Below, piece after piece: positions 20,255 to 32,963 of a stretch of 64,000 bases of DNA. The DNA is from Hawksworthiomyces lignivorus. Lineage: Eukaryota; Ascomycota; Sordariomycetes; Ophiostomatales; Ophiostomataceae. The notes below the pieces were generated by a model that was not told where the DNA came from, searched no databases, and saw nothing but the letters and a program-made list of their open reading frames with translations. The DNA lies in NCBI GenBank assembly GCA_002917075.1, contig NTMA01000136.1, forward strand, positions 1 to 64,000, read 5' to 3'. The position numbers and the translations under genes were made by a program. Every line of letters starts with the position of its first letter. The stretch's first letter is position 1.

Positions 20255-23200
20255 ATGGCGCCGGCGGCGCGGGACACACCGTTCCGCTCTGCGAACATGA
20301 GCATGGTGCAGCTGTACATCTCCAACGAGATCGGCCGTGAGGTTGTCAACGCTCTCGGCGAGGTCGGACTGGTGCAGTTCCGTGATGTATGCGATATTTC
20401 CTTCTCTTGCTCAAGAGAATGTTGCTTTGATGATGACGTGGTCGCTAACGCGTTGGACGCAGTTGAATGGCGATGTGAACGCATTCAAGCGGGCCTTTAC
20501 CCAGGAGATCCGACGCCTCGACAACGTGGAGCGGCAATTACGTACGTGACGAAGATACTACAGGGGAGAGAGCGGAGATAAATGATGAACAATGCATTTT
20601 ATCTCGCTTAATTTTTGGCATCGATGTTCTAACGCACTCCAGGTTACTTTGCCTCGCAGATGGAAAAGGCCGGCGTGCCGCTCCGCAAGCTCGACCTCGA
20701 CGTGGAAGCCCTGGCTGCCCCGAGCACCGCCGAGATCGACGGCCTGGCCGAGCGGTGCCAGAGCCTGGAGCACCGCATCTTCCAGCTCAACGACAGCTAC
20801 GAGACCCTCAAGAAGCGCGAGGTGGAGCTGACCGAGTGGCGCTGGGTCCTGCGGGAGGCCGGCGGCTTCTTCGACCGGGCCCACGGCAACGTGGAGGAGA
20901 TCCGGGCCTCGACCGACGCGGGGGCCGCCGACGACGTGGACGACGACGCACCGCTCCTGAACGACGTCGAGCAGCAGCAGCCGCAGCAGCGCCGGGCGGC
21001 GTCGTTTTCCGGCCTCAACATCGGCTTCGTGGCCGGCGTGATCGCGCGCGACCGCGTCGGCGCCTTTGAGCGGATCCTGTGGCGGACGCTGCGCGGCAAC
21101 CTGTACATGAACCAGTCGGAGATCCCCGAGCCGCTGGTCGACCCCAGCACGAACGAGGCCGTGCACAAGAACGTGTTCGTCATCTTTGCGCACGGCGCCG
21201 AGATCCTGGCTAAGATCCGCAAGATCTCCGAGTCTATGGGCGCCGAGGTGTACAGCGTGGACGAGAACAGCGAGCTGCGGCGCGACCAGATCCACGAGGT
21301 CAACGCGCGCCTGGGCGACGTGCAGAACGTGCTGCGCAACACGCAGACCACGCTCGACGCCGAGCTCGAGCAGATCGCCCGCTCGCTGTCGGCCTGGATG
21401 GTGCTGATCAGCAAGGAGAAGGCCGTCTACGACACGCTCAACCTCTTCTCGTACGACCGCGCGCGCCGCACGCTCATCGCCGAGGGCTGGTGCCCGACGC
21501 ACGACCTGCCGCTGATCCGCACCACGCTGCAGGACGTCACCAACCGCGCCGGCCTGGCCGTGCCGTCCATCATCAACGAGATCCGCACCAACAAGACCCC
21601 GCCCACCTACCTCAAGACGAACAAGTTCACCGAGGCCTTCCAGACCATCGTCAACGCCTACGGCACGGCCACGTACCAGGAGGTCAACCCGGCCCTGCCC
21701 GTCATCGTCACCTTCCCCTTCCTCTTCGCCGTCATGTTCGGCGACTTTGGCCACGCCGTCATCATGCTGTCGGCCGCGCTGGCCATGATCTACTGGGAGA
21801 AGCCGCTCAAGAAGGTCACCTTTGAGCTGTTCGCCATGGTCTACTATGGCCGCTACATCGCTCTGGTGATGGCGGCCTTCTCCGTCTTCACCGGTCTGGT
21901 CTACAACGACGTCTTCTCCAAGTCCATGACGCTCTTCCCCAGCGCCTGGGAGTGGGACGTCCCGCCCAACTTTGTCGAAGGCATGACCGTCACCGCGCGG
22001 CTCAAGGGCAGCTACCGCTACCCCTTCGGCCTGGACTGGATGTGGCACGGCACCGAGAACGACCTGCTCTTCAGCAACAGCTACAAGATGAAGATGAGCA
22101 TCATCCTCGGCTGGGCCCACATGACCTACTCGCTGTGCTTCTCCTACATCAACGCGCGCCACTTCAAGAAGCCCATCGACATCTGGGGCAACTTTGTCCC
22201 CGGCATGATCTTCTTCCAGTCCATCTTCGGCTACCTGGTCATGTGCATCATCTACAAGTGGTCCGTCGACTGGTTCGCCATCGGGCAGCAGCCCCCCGGC
22301 CTACTCAACATGCTCATCTACATGTTCCTGCAGCCCGGCTCGCTCGACATGCGCCTGTACAAGGGCCAGGAGCACGTCCAGGTCGTCCTGCTGCTGCTCG
22401 CCTTCATCCAGGTGCCCGTCCTGCTCTTCCTCAAGCCGCTCTACCTGCGCTGGGAGCACAACAAGGCCCGCGGCCACGGCTACCGCGGCATCGGCGAGCG
22501 CGCTCGCGTCAGCGCCCTGGACGACGACGATGAGGTCGTCAACGGCCACGGCAGCGCGAACAACGGCCACGCCCACCGCCTCAGCGCCGGCAGCGATGCT
22601 GACGAGGGCGTGGGCATGCTGGCCCAGGACCTGCGCGGCGACGACGACGACGACGAGGAGCACGAGGAGTTTGAGTTCAGCGAGGTCATGATCCACCAGG
22701 TAATCCACACGATTGGTACGTCTCTCTCCCCCCTCTTTATCTCACCCTTTTCTGTCCCCTTACAGCTTGTATATTTACATGTTCTCTTTTTCGTATCCCT
22801 TCTGCTAACGCCCTTACAGAATTCTGCCTCAACTGCGTGTCGCACACGGCGTCGTACCTGCGCCTGTGGGCCCTGTCACTGGCGCACCAGCAGCTCAGTG
22901 CTGTGCTCTGGTCGATGACCCTGGGTCCCGCTCTCGGAATGAAAGGCGTTGTTGGCGTCATCGCCATCGTCGTCACCTTCACCATGTTCTTCTGCCTCAG
23001 CGTCATCATCCTGATCGTCATGGAGGGCGTGTCAGCTATGCTGCACTGTATGTTCCCCTTCTCTTCCCTTTTCTCCCCCTATTTCTGGGCTTTTACGTCT
23101 TATCCCGTCTTCCGTACAAATCTGCTAACGTTTGATTTCTCCAGCTCTACGTCTGGCGTGGGTTGAGTCGTTCTCCAAGTTTGCTGAGTTTGGCGGCTGG

Positions 23201-23269
23201 CCGTTCGCACCGTTCTCGTTCAAGCAGCAGCTCGAGGAATCGGAGGAGATCAGGGAGTTCCTGGGCTGA
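20255..23269 (+). CDS. vph1: V-type H+-ATPase 100-kDa subunit a (Vph1/Stv1 family)
   Basis: Five exons: 20255-20386, 20463-20541, 20643-22715, 22820-23047, 23145-23269, 878 residues. Donors are GTATGC, GTACGT, GTACGT and GTATGT, acceptors CGCAG, TCCAG, TACAG and TCCAG; all junctions keep frame. Subunit a is the membrane stator of the V-ATPase Vo sector and forms the proton half-channels in vacuole, endosome and Golgi membranes. The N terminus ([39 protein letters not shown]) and a cytosolic half to about residue 425 match the family. The membrane half follows ([38 protein letters not shown]). The essential transport Arg is R776 in [18 protein letters not shown]. The end reads [20 protein letters not shown] and ends EFLG. 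An acidic Asp/His-rich loop (about 690-740, [12 protein letters not shown]) precedes the last membrane segments. Yeast Vph1 has 840 residues. Context ACC ATG GCG supports the start. Confidence 0.97.
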
Positions 23270-25373
23270 GGCGTCTCTGGCGGACGGGCGAGCTCGCCCG
23301 CTGTCTAATTGGCATATCTCTTTTTTGTTGGTCTTGCATTTTCATATGTCTTAATCTCTCGGAAAGGGGCCGCTACGAAATCCTCTCTTCCCTCGCGGAA
23401 GCTGTAGCTATAGTTAGATCAGTCATCGTTTGCTTTTCAATTTGTATTTTGTTTGCTTTTCCTTTTGGTAATTCTTATGTATTTTACATATGAAACTTTG
23501 TGCATTAGAGGAAATCCTTACACATATGTTTTACTCTTATCTAATTGGCCTCTCTTGTGCTGGTTTTTTTTTTTTCCCCTAGGTGTCTTCCTGCGAGCGG
23601 TACCCCCATTACCACTGCCGGTATCTGTTCGATCTTGCTCGCGGGATAGATCGGATATCAGAGAAACGGTTTTGTGTAATCCCAAAGGAATGTGCTCTTT
23701 TTACGATTGCCTATTATCTTCGTATTTCCAATATTGTTGCGCCTCCCCCATCTTCCTCTAGTTACACCCTACCTCCCTCTTTTGTGTAGCGGAAATTCCC
23801 TCTCGCGAGGCGAGCGCGTCGCGCCTCTTCCCCAAGCCGTCCGATGTATCCGAGAAGGAGAGATAGAAGCCAGGGAGGCGAAAAAAAGAAGATATCACGG
23901 AACCTTCTCTCTAGCGTCTGACGCCCGTAAGCTCGTATCTCCCCTGTTCCCTTCTCCCTCTCTCCCTCTCCTCACCGACAGCCTCGTGAGGCTTTTATTA
24001 CTATTCAGGGATGGGGGAGGTTGGGATCGGAAATGACATAGGACAAACGAAATAAGAGAACAGAAGAGAAGGCTTCCCCCAAAAATGGCGCAATTCCCCT
24101 TTTGGTTGATCAACGGGCTCCAACTTCAGCCCTGAGCTTTGATCATATGGTCCGGGGAGTAAGCTGTGGGTGGGAGAGCTGATGATACATGGCACAGGAA
24201 ATGAAAATGAAAAAAAAATAAAATAAGATAACAAATTCCACTAAACCAAAAATAAAAATAAAAATGAAGATAAAAAAAAATAAAGAGGAAAAGAATAGTC
24301 TGAGTCCAACATTCATTCTGAGGCTGTTTTTTTTTTTTTTTGCTTTTCAAACTTGGTTTTCTTCGACTCGAGTCGGATGCTTTTCTCCACTGGCGCAAAA
24401 CAGGGCAGCAGCAGCATAACCAATGCTGCCAGCGGCAATTTGCATGTCGGTAATACCGCGTTGAGGGGATGACCAATAGAAGTGATCAATTGAAAGAAGC
24501 ACAGCATTTTGGTCCATGGCAGCGCCTTGAGCAGTCTTGGGTAACACCAAAAACCAACAGGTTTACATGTTCACTGGAAAACGTGCTACAGAGGAGAGGT
24601 AAAGACGATCATCTAACTGAAGAAAAGAAAGACAATCAAGTATGCTTATTCTATGCCTGCGCTTATGCTGTGCTATGCTTTTTGGGCCCAGCCTGTCTCT
24701 TTCTGTTATCTGTGGCAGTGGTACTTTTTTAGATGTGCTGTGAGCAACGACAATAAGAGATCTTTCTTCTTCTTCTGATGACAAACAACCGCCGCCCATA
24801 AAACGAGGATAGGAAAATACCACATTAATCTTTCAAAAACGCAAACATAACGCCAAGGATGCAAAAAAAGTTGTACTGTGCCGGATTTCCTCTTTCCCCT
24901 GTTGCCCTGCCCTACACGTCTCTGCTTTGCTCTTCGGCCCTTTTTCCTCAATGCAATGGGTAAAACCAAGAAAAGAAAACAGCAAAGGTTAGAAAAAATA
25001 AAAAAAAAACCAAACGAACAAAGCGACGGGGGAAAAAAAGATAAATAAGAAGAGAGATGAAAAAAGCTATTATAATGCTATAGGGGGTATTTCTAAACCA
25101 AGTCAAAAACAGAAAAGAAAAAAGAATATATAGAAGATTTCCTCTCGCTTCTTCCACCCATAAATGCATCAGCACATGTTTCTGCCCATGTCGGATGTTA
25201 ATGCGACATCGAACCAAGCGCCGGTCTATTTAATTAATTCATTTTTTTTTTCTTTTCTGTGTAAAGAAGGGATGGGTGTGCGTAGTCAGTCGTCTTCGAG
25301 GGTGCCCGCCATGTTTTCAAAACATGAAAAAAAATTATTAGAAAAAATGCATTTGTCGTCTGCAGATTTTTCT
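23270..25373. other. Convergent intergenic region, UTR-like, AT-rich
   Basis: Two genes end toward each other here, so most of it is probably 3' UTR. Simple A/T-rich tracts occur at 24208-24290 and 24990-25140. The open frames are mostly Phe/Leu/Lys homopolymer-like and are rejected. No gene is supported. Confidence 0.5.
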
Positions 25374-27824
25374 TTATACAGGGGCGGGATAGGTGGCAAT
25401 GTCGGACGGCTGGTCCGGCTGGGGGTCGTAGACGAGGCGGCTCCACACGCGCCAGTGGAGGATGCCGAGGTGGGCGAGGCGCATGGCCATGTCTTCGACG
25501 CCGCCGTCCTCGCGGGGATCCAAGGGCCTGCTGCTGCGGGAGAGCAGCGTGGCAGCCGCTGCCGCTGCGGCAGCAGCAGCGGCGTTCGCGGCGGCGGTTG
25601 TGGCCTCGGGTGCCCGCCCGCTCGTGGGGTGGATGCGGCCGCCGGCGGCTACGACGAAGAGGCCGACGCTGGGCATGCTCTTAAAGTCCTTGACGCGGCG
25701 CGTCAGCGCGGAGAGCAGGCGCTCCCGGAAGGCGCGCTCGACCTCGGCCTTGATGGCGGAGCCGGACCGCAGCGCAGCCTCGAGGCGCTGCTCGACCTGC
25801 TCCAGCGTCAGGTGCTGCGCCCGCTGCACGCTCGTCAGCGTCCGGTAGACCTCGACCGCCATCTTGGGCCACAGGTCCTCCCACAGCTGCGTCGGCCGCA
25901 CGCCCGGCTGCGCCGTGTGCAGCAGCGCCACCAGGCTCGCGTACAGGTTCTGCGCCCGCATCTGCGCCTGGGCGAAGTCAGTGGCCTGTCCCGGGGGTGT
26001 CACGCCGGTGTCGAGCAGCTGGCTCGAGTGCCGCGGCGACGATGTCGACGACCCGCAGGTGCTAAAGTCCAGGCTCGCGGGCCGCGACGGCGCGGGCGAT
26101 CCTGAGGTTTCGGATGGCGGAGGTGTGTTGAAGTCGAAGTCGGGCTCTGCCGATGCGTGCCACGAGGAGCGGCTGCCGCCCTGCGCGCCCTGCTGTCCCA
26201 GATACGCAGGAACTGCATGGGGCGCCAGGCTGGAGGAGTGGTAGGTCGCCTGGGTGGAAGATGCAACCTCTTCGGCCTCGGCGAGCTCGTAGACCCGCAT
26301 GCAGATCTCCAGGTGGATTGCCGTGAACATGTCTGCGCGGATCTTGAGAATGCGGTCCTCGTCAAAGAGAAATGTGTTGGGCACCCGGCTGGCGTCCACC
26401 GACGGCATCACAAGCTGGCAGAGGCCGCTGAAAAAGGCGGTCATCTCGCCAAAGGCCTGTCGGTGGCGCACGCTGGGGCTGGGGAAGTCTGCCTTGGCCT
26501 GCTCGTACCAGCTCCGCGCAGCGGAGATGGACATGCGCCGGTTTTGAATCTTCTTGTAGAAAAAGCGCTGCTCAAAGTGCACCGTGTCTTCGATGAGCAG
26601 GGGCCGCAGGCAGCGGATCTGGTGGTTCGCCACGTCGAGCTTCATCGCCTCTAGTACGCTCAGCAGGCTGCACATGCCCTTGACGAGCTCGTCAATGTCG
26701 TTTTGCTGGTTGCCGCGGCTCAGCTCCCTGTGCATCTCGTCCACCCAGTCGTCGCGCATCGGTGCGCAGTGCAGCTTGAGCACGGACGACAGCCACGTCG
26801 CCAGCTTCTCCAGGTCCACCACGCCTCGCGCAAATTGCTGCATCAAGAGCGGCACGTTGAGGCCTTCGTTGAGCAGCTCGCGGTCGCGTGCTGGCACCAG
26901 CGTCTGGATGATGTCCTTGACTGCGTTGAGTAGGGCCGGCAGCGTCCACTCGTCGTCGGGTCCATGCGTCCGGAGAAATTCCTCACGATTTGTCGCAAAC
27001 TGCGTCAGCTCGTCCCGCAAGTTGTCCCAAAACTGCTGCGCCTTCTCTTGCTTCCGCCGTCCTTTCTCGCCGTCCAGGTTCGGCCGGAAATGCAGCTCCG
27101 GGTCGTAGTTAATATCGTGACGGAGCTTCGGATTGTGGATGATTTTGCCCACGTCGAGCTCGCTCAGGGTCGCCCTTGTCACTGGGGGTTCAACCTTTTG
27201 CGGGAGAGATTCTTGCTGCAGATGGTGGTTGCGGTGATGGTGAGTCTGGCGTTCTTGTTGCGCCTGCAGGTGTTCGTGTTGCTGCTGTTGCTGCTGCTGC
27301 TGTTGTTGTTGTTGCTGCTGTTGCTGCTGTAGCACGCGTTGCTGAAGCTGCCGCAGCTGCTGTTGATGGCGCTGAGGCTGCGGCCGTTGACGCTGCTGTT
27401 CTGGCTGTTGTCTCTGGCGCTGCAGCAAGAGGGCCTCCTGGACTCTCTGGAGGTGTCTTGAATGCCGATCCTCCTGCACATGCGAGTGGCCTAGTTGCTG
27501 CCCCTGTTGCGACACCTGCTGATGCAGTTGGGTCGGGACCGGTAGCTGCGTGGGAAGCTGGCTTGGTTCGTATGACATTGATGTTGGCGGCGTCTCGGCC
27601 ACTGGCGGGCTCTGGGTGCCATTTGCGGCTCCGGCTGACGACCGTGGATCTTGCTCTGAGGTTATGGCGCCAGCATAGTTGTCATTCACATCGTGTTGCG
27701 GTCTTGGCGGACTTCGGACTTCGGCGGTCTGTTCTGCTGTGGTTGCTTCGTTCTCGGACTGCCCCCGCGCACGACCCGAAGCTAGCGTGCTATCGAGACC
27801 ACCACCTGCGCCCTGTTCACTCAT
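25374..27824 (-). CDS. TCP11 / Sok1 family protein
   Basis: Single exon, 816 residues, ATG at 27824-27822 and stop at 25374-25376. The conserved T-complex protein 11 region runs from about residue 220 to 540: LSELDVGKIIHNPKLRHDIN, DPELHFRPNLDGEKGRRK, FWDNLRDELTQFA, LLNAVKDIIQTLVP, NVPLLMQQFARGVVDLEKLA, WLSSVLKLHCAPMRDDWVDE, then FEQRFFYKKI. A second conserved block near 640-700 reads LVALLHTAQPGVRPTQLWEDL. In yeast Sok1 is a dosage suppressor of loss of cAMP-dependent kinase; the molecular activity is not known. The first 200 residues are disordered and carry a polyQ run near residue 166 coded mostly by CAG/CAA, and a polyAla run lies near 750. The gene is convergent with vph1. The upstream minus strand is pyrimidine-rich for over 2 kb, suggesting a long leader. 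Confidence 0.92.
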   Translation of the reverse strand: MSEQGAGGGLDSTLASGRARGQSENEATTAEQTAEVRSPPRPQHDVNDNYAGAITSEQDPRSSAGAANGTQSPPVAETPPTSMSYEPSQLPTQLPVPTQLHQQVSQQGQQLGHSHVQEDRHSRHLQRVQEALLLQRQRQQPEQQRQRPQPQRHQQQLRQLQQRVLQQQQQQQQQQQQQQQQQHEHLQAQQERQTHHHRNHHLQQESLPQKVEPPVTRATLSELDVGKIIHNPKLRHDINYDPELHFRPNLDGEKGRRKQEKAQQFWDNLRDELTQFATNREEFLRTHGPDDEWTLPALLNAVKDIIQTLVPARDRELLNEGLNVPLLMQQFARGVVDLEKLATWLSSVLKLHCAPMRDDWVDEMHRELSRGNQQNDIDELVKGMCSLLSVLEAMKLDVANHQIRCLRPLLIEDTVHFEQRFFYKKIQNRRMSISAARSWYEQAKADFPSPSVRHRQAFGEMTAFFSGLCQLVMPSVDASRVPNTFLFDEDRILKIRADMFTAIHLEICMRVYELAEAEEVASSTQATYHSSSLAPHAVPAYLGQQGAQGGSRSSWHASAEPDFDFNTPPPSETSGSPAPSRPASLDFSTCGSSTSSPRHSSQLLDTGVTPPGQATDFAQAQMRAQNLYASLVALLHTAQPGVRPTQLWEDLWPKMAVEVYRTLTSVQRAQHLTLEQVEQRLEAALRSGSAIKAEVERAFRERLLSALTRRVKDFKSMPSVGLFVVAAGGRIHPTSGRAPEATTAAANAAAAAAAAAAATLLSRSSRPLDPREDGGVEDMAMRLAHLGILHWRVWSRLVYDPQPDQPSDIATYPAPV

Positions 27825-30796
27825 TGTGACAGTTTCTCAGCTGCTTCTCGTGGCCGTCTGGGTTTTGCGGGTCGTAATTGCTGATTTCTGCTTGGCGCTT
27901 TTTGTCGTCGTGATTCCTCCCTTTAGCAGCGGAAACAAAACACCGGTTAAGCTGCGGTACTGCAACTTATATCTGAACGACCAGCTAGAAGAAAAGAAAA
28001 GAGTAGCCCGTGGAAGATACAAGATGAGAAGCTAATTGTAAGAAACAGAGTATGTTCTGTGTCGCCCAAAGAAATAGCCCAGGCAAACTTAAATAGGAAA
28101 ACAGCTGGTCGAAAACGATGTCAAGTTAGCAGTTGTTCGAACTAAGTCTGTTTGCTGGCTTCGTCGTTGTAAGTTTGCAAGAAATGTGACTGAAGAGGAA
28201 AGGAGAAGATGAGCAGTGAATGAAAACAGAAATGAGGATAGGGGTGTAGGAAAAGAGAGCTCTGCGGTGGAGCCCAACCTGTGGATAGCGGGACAGGGTG
28301 TAAATAATCATGCAGCATAAAAAAAAGAAAGGCTAAAGACAAATCATCGACAAACTAAGGAAAGCGAAGGAAAAAGCAATCAAGCAGAGAAGAAAAAGAC
28401 AAAGGCAGCAAAGTACTATTATAAGAGGAGTTATTGGCAGAAGAGTGGGTGCTCGTGTATGTATGGTTGTGTAATGCAGTGGGACAGTAGTCAGTAGGCG
28501 GCCGTTCATTCAAGCAGCCCACAGGAATCCAGAGACGGCGGGAGAGCGCATGAGCGACGTGCTGGCCTTCTGGCTCTCGATCTACAGATGTGACGAGAGC
28601 AGACAGTCGAGAAGTGAGGCGGTTTCTGACTTGGGTGGACTGTATGACGGTGGGCTTGCGGAGATCAAAAGGGGATGGCCATTTTAGGGGAAAACCACGG
28701 GAGATGACAGGGCACGACAACACGTATGGGACGAAAAGACAACTCTGTGAGCGACCACGTAAACAGCAGTGGTAGCAAGCGTACCTTTCTGAGAGCTCTT
28801 CTGTTTCCGGTGTGAGACAGTGCTTGAATGCGGCCGACGATATGGTGGATTACAAGCCGTTAAAATTAGGTGTTCCAACTGGAATGAAGCAGAGAGGATC
28901 TGCAGTAATAGAGAAGTTGTGAGACGGTCTTGTCCTTTTTCGGGAGGCTCTTGTTGTGTTTTCGTCTTTTTGCTTTCTGGATTTGGCGAGGTCGTCGATC
29001 TATACGTTCCAATGAGAGCGAGCAACCGTGGAAGTGTAGTCGGAGGTTGGCCTTTTTATTTTCAACAATCTGAAAGATACGAAGCAGAAATCGACACTTG
29101 TTTGGTAAGGACTGGAAGAGGCGCAAGGAAAGCCTGAATCCGAATCTACAGAGACAACAGGATCGCGAAGACGATGAGAGTGCTGTAGTACGGGTTGCTT
29201 GTTGAGCAGAACACGAAGCGCAAAGGGACAAGATCGTAAGTAAGAAAAGAAAGAAAGAGATAAGAGAGACGTTAAGGAAATGACGGGGTGAGGTGAATTA
29301 GACCGTCTTAACACATGAGACGAAGATTGAATAAGAAATCTAAGCTTCCGCGGAGACTGTGGTGGAAGGAGAGAGCGGTATGTAAATAAAAGGAAAGCGG
29401 ATTGTCCGATTGTTCCAGAACAAATGAGCGCGGCGAAACCTCAAGAGGCCTGTTCCTCGTTTATTGTTGAGCTAAGGAGGGAAAATCAAAATAACTAGAG
29501 AGCGGACGTAGGGAGTAGCTAATTGCTAGCAAGGGGAGGGGTGCAAGTGTGAGTGTTACGGTGATGGCGTCTGTGTGTGTCTGTTTTATGTCTGAAGTTG
29601 CCAAGTCGAGATTAGAGAGACTCCCAGGAGACCGTGGAGAGACAAGAAAGGGGAAACACAATCCAACAAAAAGAAAAGAGAAGGGAGGCTGAAGACCAAA
29701 AGCTTGTGCTTGATATATTCCTTCATACCATCCAGGAGAAGAGAAGAGGAGAATGATGGGAAAAGAACAAACAGGCAATAAGAAATAGGCACATACAAAG
29801 CTTGGGAGACAATTGAGATGTTTATTAAAGAAAGCAGGAGAGGCAAAATTCACTAGCAGAGAAAGGCAAAAAAAGACGAAGAGAAAAGAAAAGATGAGAA
29901 GACCAGTGAGAAGAACAGACAACCGTGAGGCGTCTCTTCCATTGGCATTTGTTATGTGCAATACAAGCGGAAACTGTAAAACAGTTTGTATTCCAGACGC
30001 AACAGACAGGGCAAAGAAAGGGACCAGAAAAAGAAGTTAAGGGAAAATGGGAAAAAAGGTACTCAGGTAGGAGATACATCGCACAGGGGAGAAATTGAAC
30101 AAATATCATAGCTACACAGGTCGACGCTCGGTGTCCAAGTCTCTTTTCGCAATGTGTGCGTCGTTGTTTTTTTTTTTTTTGCCCTTTCTCCTGCACCCCC
30201 TTTTCTGATTTTCACCCCCAACAAACCCCCCAACTATTGTAGACCACCCACACCCCCTCCCCCCCCCCTATACGGATACACATACGCAAGGAGTATCACA
30301 CCCCCCCTCCTTTTTTGTTTTTATTTTGCTTGCCTTTTTATCCTTCCCAAGCTAACTTGCCCGTTGCCTCGATATTGCATGCTTAGCTAGTTTGAGCCCG
30401 AACGTCTCCCCGTATTATTGCCTACTCTGCAATGGATGCACTTTGGCAGCTAGTACAAATTATGGTTTTATGGAGTCAAGAGTAAACATAATAGCAGCCT
30501 TCCTTCCCTTCCTTCCATCCCTCTTCTCTTCCTCTATTGTTTGCTTCTTGCGTGCCGTTCTTGTATACAAGCACTGTGGCAGTTCTCTTCCCATCCTCAC
30601 CCCCCCTGATTCCAGTAGTCTGGGTCTCTATGAATTTGATAATAAGGCTAAACCCTATGCGGCAATTCCCTACGGTTCGTCTGCTGCATGTTTCGCGATG
30701 GGAGATGAAATACCACTGCCCATTGTACGACTACTCGAGCATAATTTAAGGGAGAATACGCCAGCACGAAACACGCAAACTTCGAGTCGCTATACG

Positions 30797-30817
30797 CACA
30801 CACACACACACACACAC
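30797..30817. repeat. CA dinucleotide microsatellite
   Basis: About ten uninterrupted CA units in non-coding DNA. Confidence 0.9.
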
Positions 30818-32930
30818 GATGTATGTACGTTAGTACAATAGCCAGTTCTAATGCAAGGCACAATCATGAACCAAGCTCCTAGTATCAACTAAAGAACAAA
30901 TGTGTAGAAGACAACAACAGTTACAGGCCCAACTGCTAGACCTACTAGCAATTCCCGCACTGGTTCTCTACCCTCCTTTGGAAATGTTCCCGAAAGTTAG
31001 CAACTTGGAACTATATCTCTCTGCCCTATCGGATTGTGAAGGAGATTCCGTGCGTCCCACAAAAAAACAGTACAGTTAAGCCTCGTTTGTTTTATCTTTG
31101 GTGTGAATTCAGGTATTGTATGTATGTATATACACACTTATCGCTTTTCTTAACCTATCTCGAGATTCTGAGGGTGTAATGTGGCCATCCGATATTTCTC
31201 CGTGTAGATGGCTTTCGGTGAGCGTTGAAAAAAAAAATTTGTTAGGCTAGATAGTACGGAGCACAGTGCTTTGCTACGCAGAGTGCTCATGCTGCAATGT
31301 TGTCGAGTGGCTGGTACCTGGCGGCAAGCCCCTTCACTTCGTCAGAGCCACTTGCGGGCAGCGAGTGTCTTTCCGCAGCACGACTGTGCTGCACAGGCCC
31401 TCGTGCGCTTACGTTCCTGCTCGTGTTCTTGTCGTGTTCTCTTTTTGGGGGTGAGTGCGTGCATCGCAGCTGTGCCAGTTATGGGAGCTGAAAGACTTTT
31501 GGCCACCGCCCGCGAATTATACGGGGCCAGAAACGAGTACGCGGCAAACTAGGAAATCTGTTGGTCCGCAGCCTTAGGTTTACCGATGGGATGAGTCGGC
31601 TGGCTCTAGTGGGCTCTAGAATGCTTTGGCTGCGGTGACTCCGCTGATGTTCTACACATGATACACATCCCAGAAAAAGAAAATCTTGAGAAAGACGCCG
31701 GCGAAGCACTATTTGGCATTCACAGCCAATGAACATCCTGACTAATTGACGATTTTCTATTTGGCTCGAACGAGGACAAAGAACGCAAAATCCAGCACCG
31801 AGGAACCAAACCACGGGTAGGAAACCTTCTTTTTCCTCTTCTCCCCCTTTGCCTCTTCCGACTTTGCCTTCATCGTCTCCGGCTCCGGATGCACACACTA
31901 CACCCTTTTTCGTTTCTCCATTTCCTCGTACGTGGACTTTGGGGTTTTTTTCTGGGTCCTCTTAGACGAAACTATCTAAAACGTACTCCGTAGGTCACCC
32001 GACAAATGGGACACGGAAACCGTGGGTTCTTCGCCTTGTTTTCCACGTTTTTTTTTTTTTTTAATTCTTCCAAATACCGGAGGAATCTTAGTGGAGTTTC
32101 GGCTAACCTTTCGTTGGAATTGAATTCCTCTTCTTCTACGACTTCGTATATTACGGAGTGCAACAACTTCACGTAAGCCTAGTGCTCTTCCTCTCGCCTA
32201 TTGGATCGCGCACTCACGTACTTCGTACACAAGCGCAATGCACAAGGATAGGTTCTTCCTGTCGGACCTTCCTGTCGGGCCTTTGGGCTGTTTTGACAGT
32301 ATGCTTTTCTTACGTTGGAATACACAGCATGCTGCTGCAAGAGGGCCATGAGGAGGCGCGTGCAGTTCTCACAAGATGCCACAAGGGCAGCAGCCCCCTT
32401 GGCTTTCTCTTCTCTCCTCTGACGCCCCTGTTCGATTAATATTGCTGCGTAGTTGTATTTTAATACATAGTTTTCTGTGCTTTCATACTACAGTATGCTA
32501 ACTTGTGCGAGCACACGCCCACCACCGTGCTCTCTCCTTCATACCTTGTACATTACAGTACGCATGGACTCCTTCGGTCCCCTAGCAGGGTGGATCCTCT
32601 TACCGAAAGCGTGGGTTAATCAATCTAAGATTGCGCGCTAACTCTGAATTACGATCGAGAAGGGGTTTAAATTGGGGCAAAATTTAAAGGGTACCAAAAA
32701 GACCTTCCAAGAAATGAAGAGCGCCAAAATTTCGTTGCAACCCTTCACACATATTCGCATATACCGTAAGATTTGGCGGCGTTCCCATTTCATTCCTATT
32801 ATTATTAGTATACGATAGCGCTATTGCGCCCATGTTCGCAGCATGTTTTCTGCCATCGCAGCAACGCAGCTAGGTGCCCCCATTTTAGAAAATCACACAA
32901 CGGTTTTGGGGGGTAGTGTGGGCGAGAGGA

Positions 32931-32931
<1 letters not shown>

Positions 32932-32961
<30 letters not shown>
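32932..32961. repeat. Poly-G run of 30 bases
   Basis: Thirty consecutive G residues in non-coding DNA, preceded by a further G-rich segment from 32904. No other homopolymer of G of this size is present in the window. It may fold as a G-quadruplex or be an assembly or sequencing artefact. Confidence 0.9.

Positions 32962-32963
<2 letters not shown>

Noticed and set aside
20558..22162. 534-residue minus-strand frame opposite vph1
   Set aside because: Shadow of the V-ATPase exon produced by high third-position GC.
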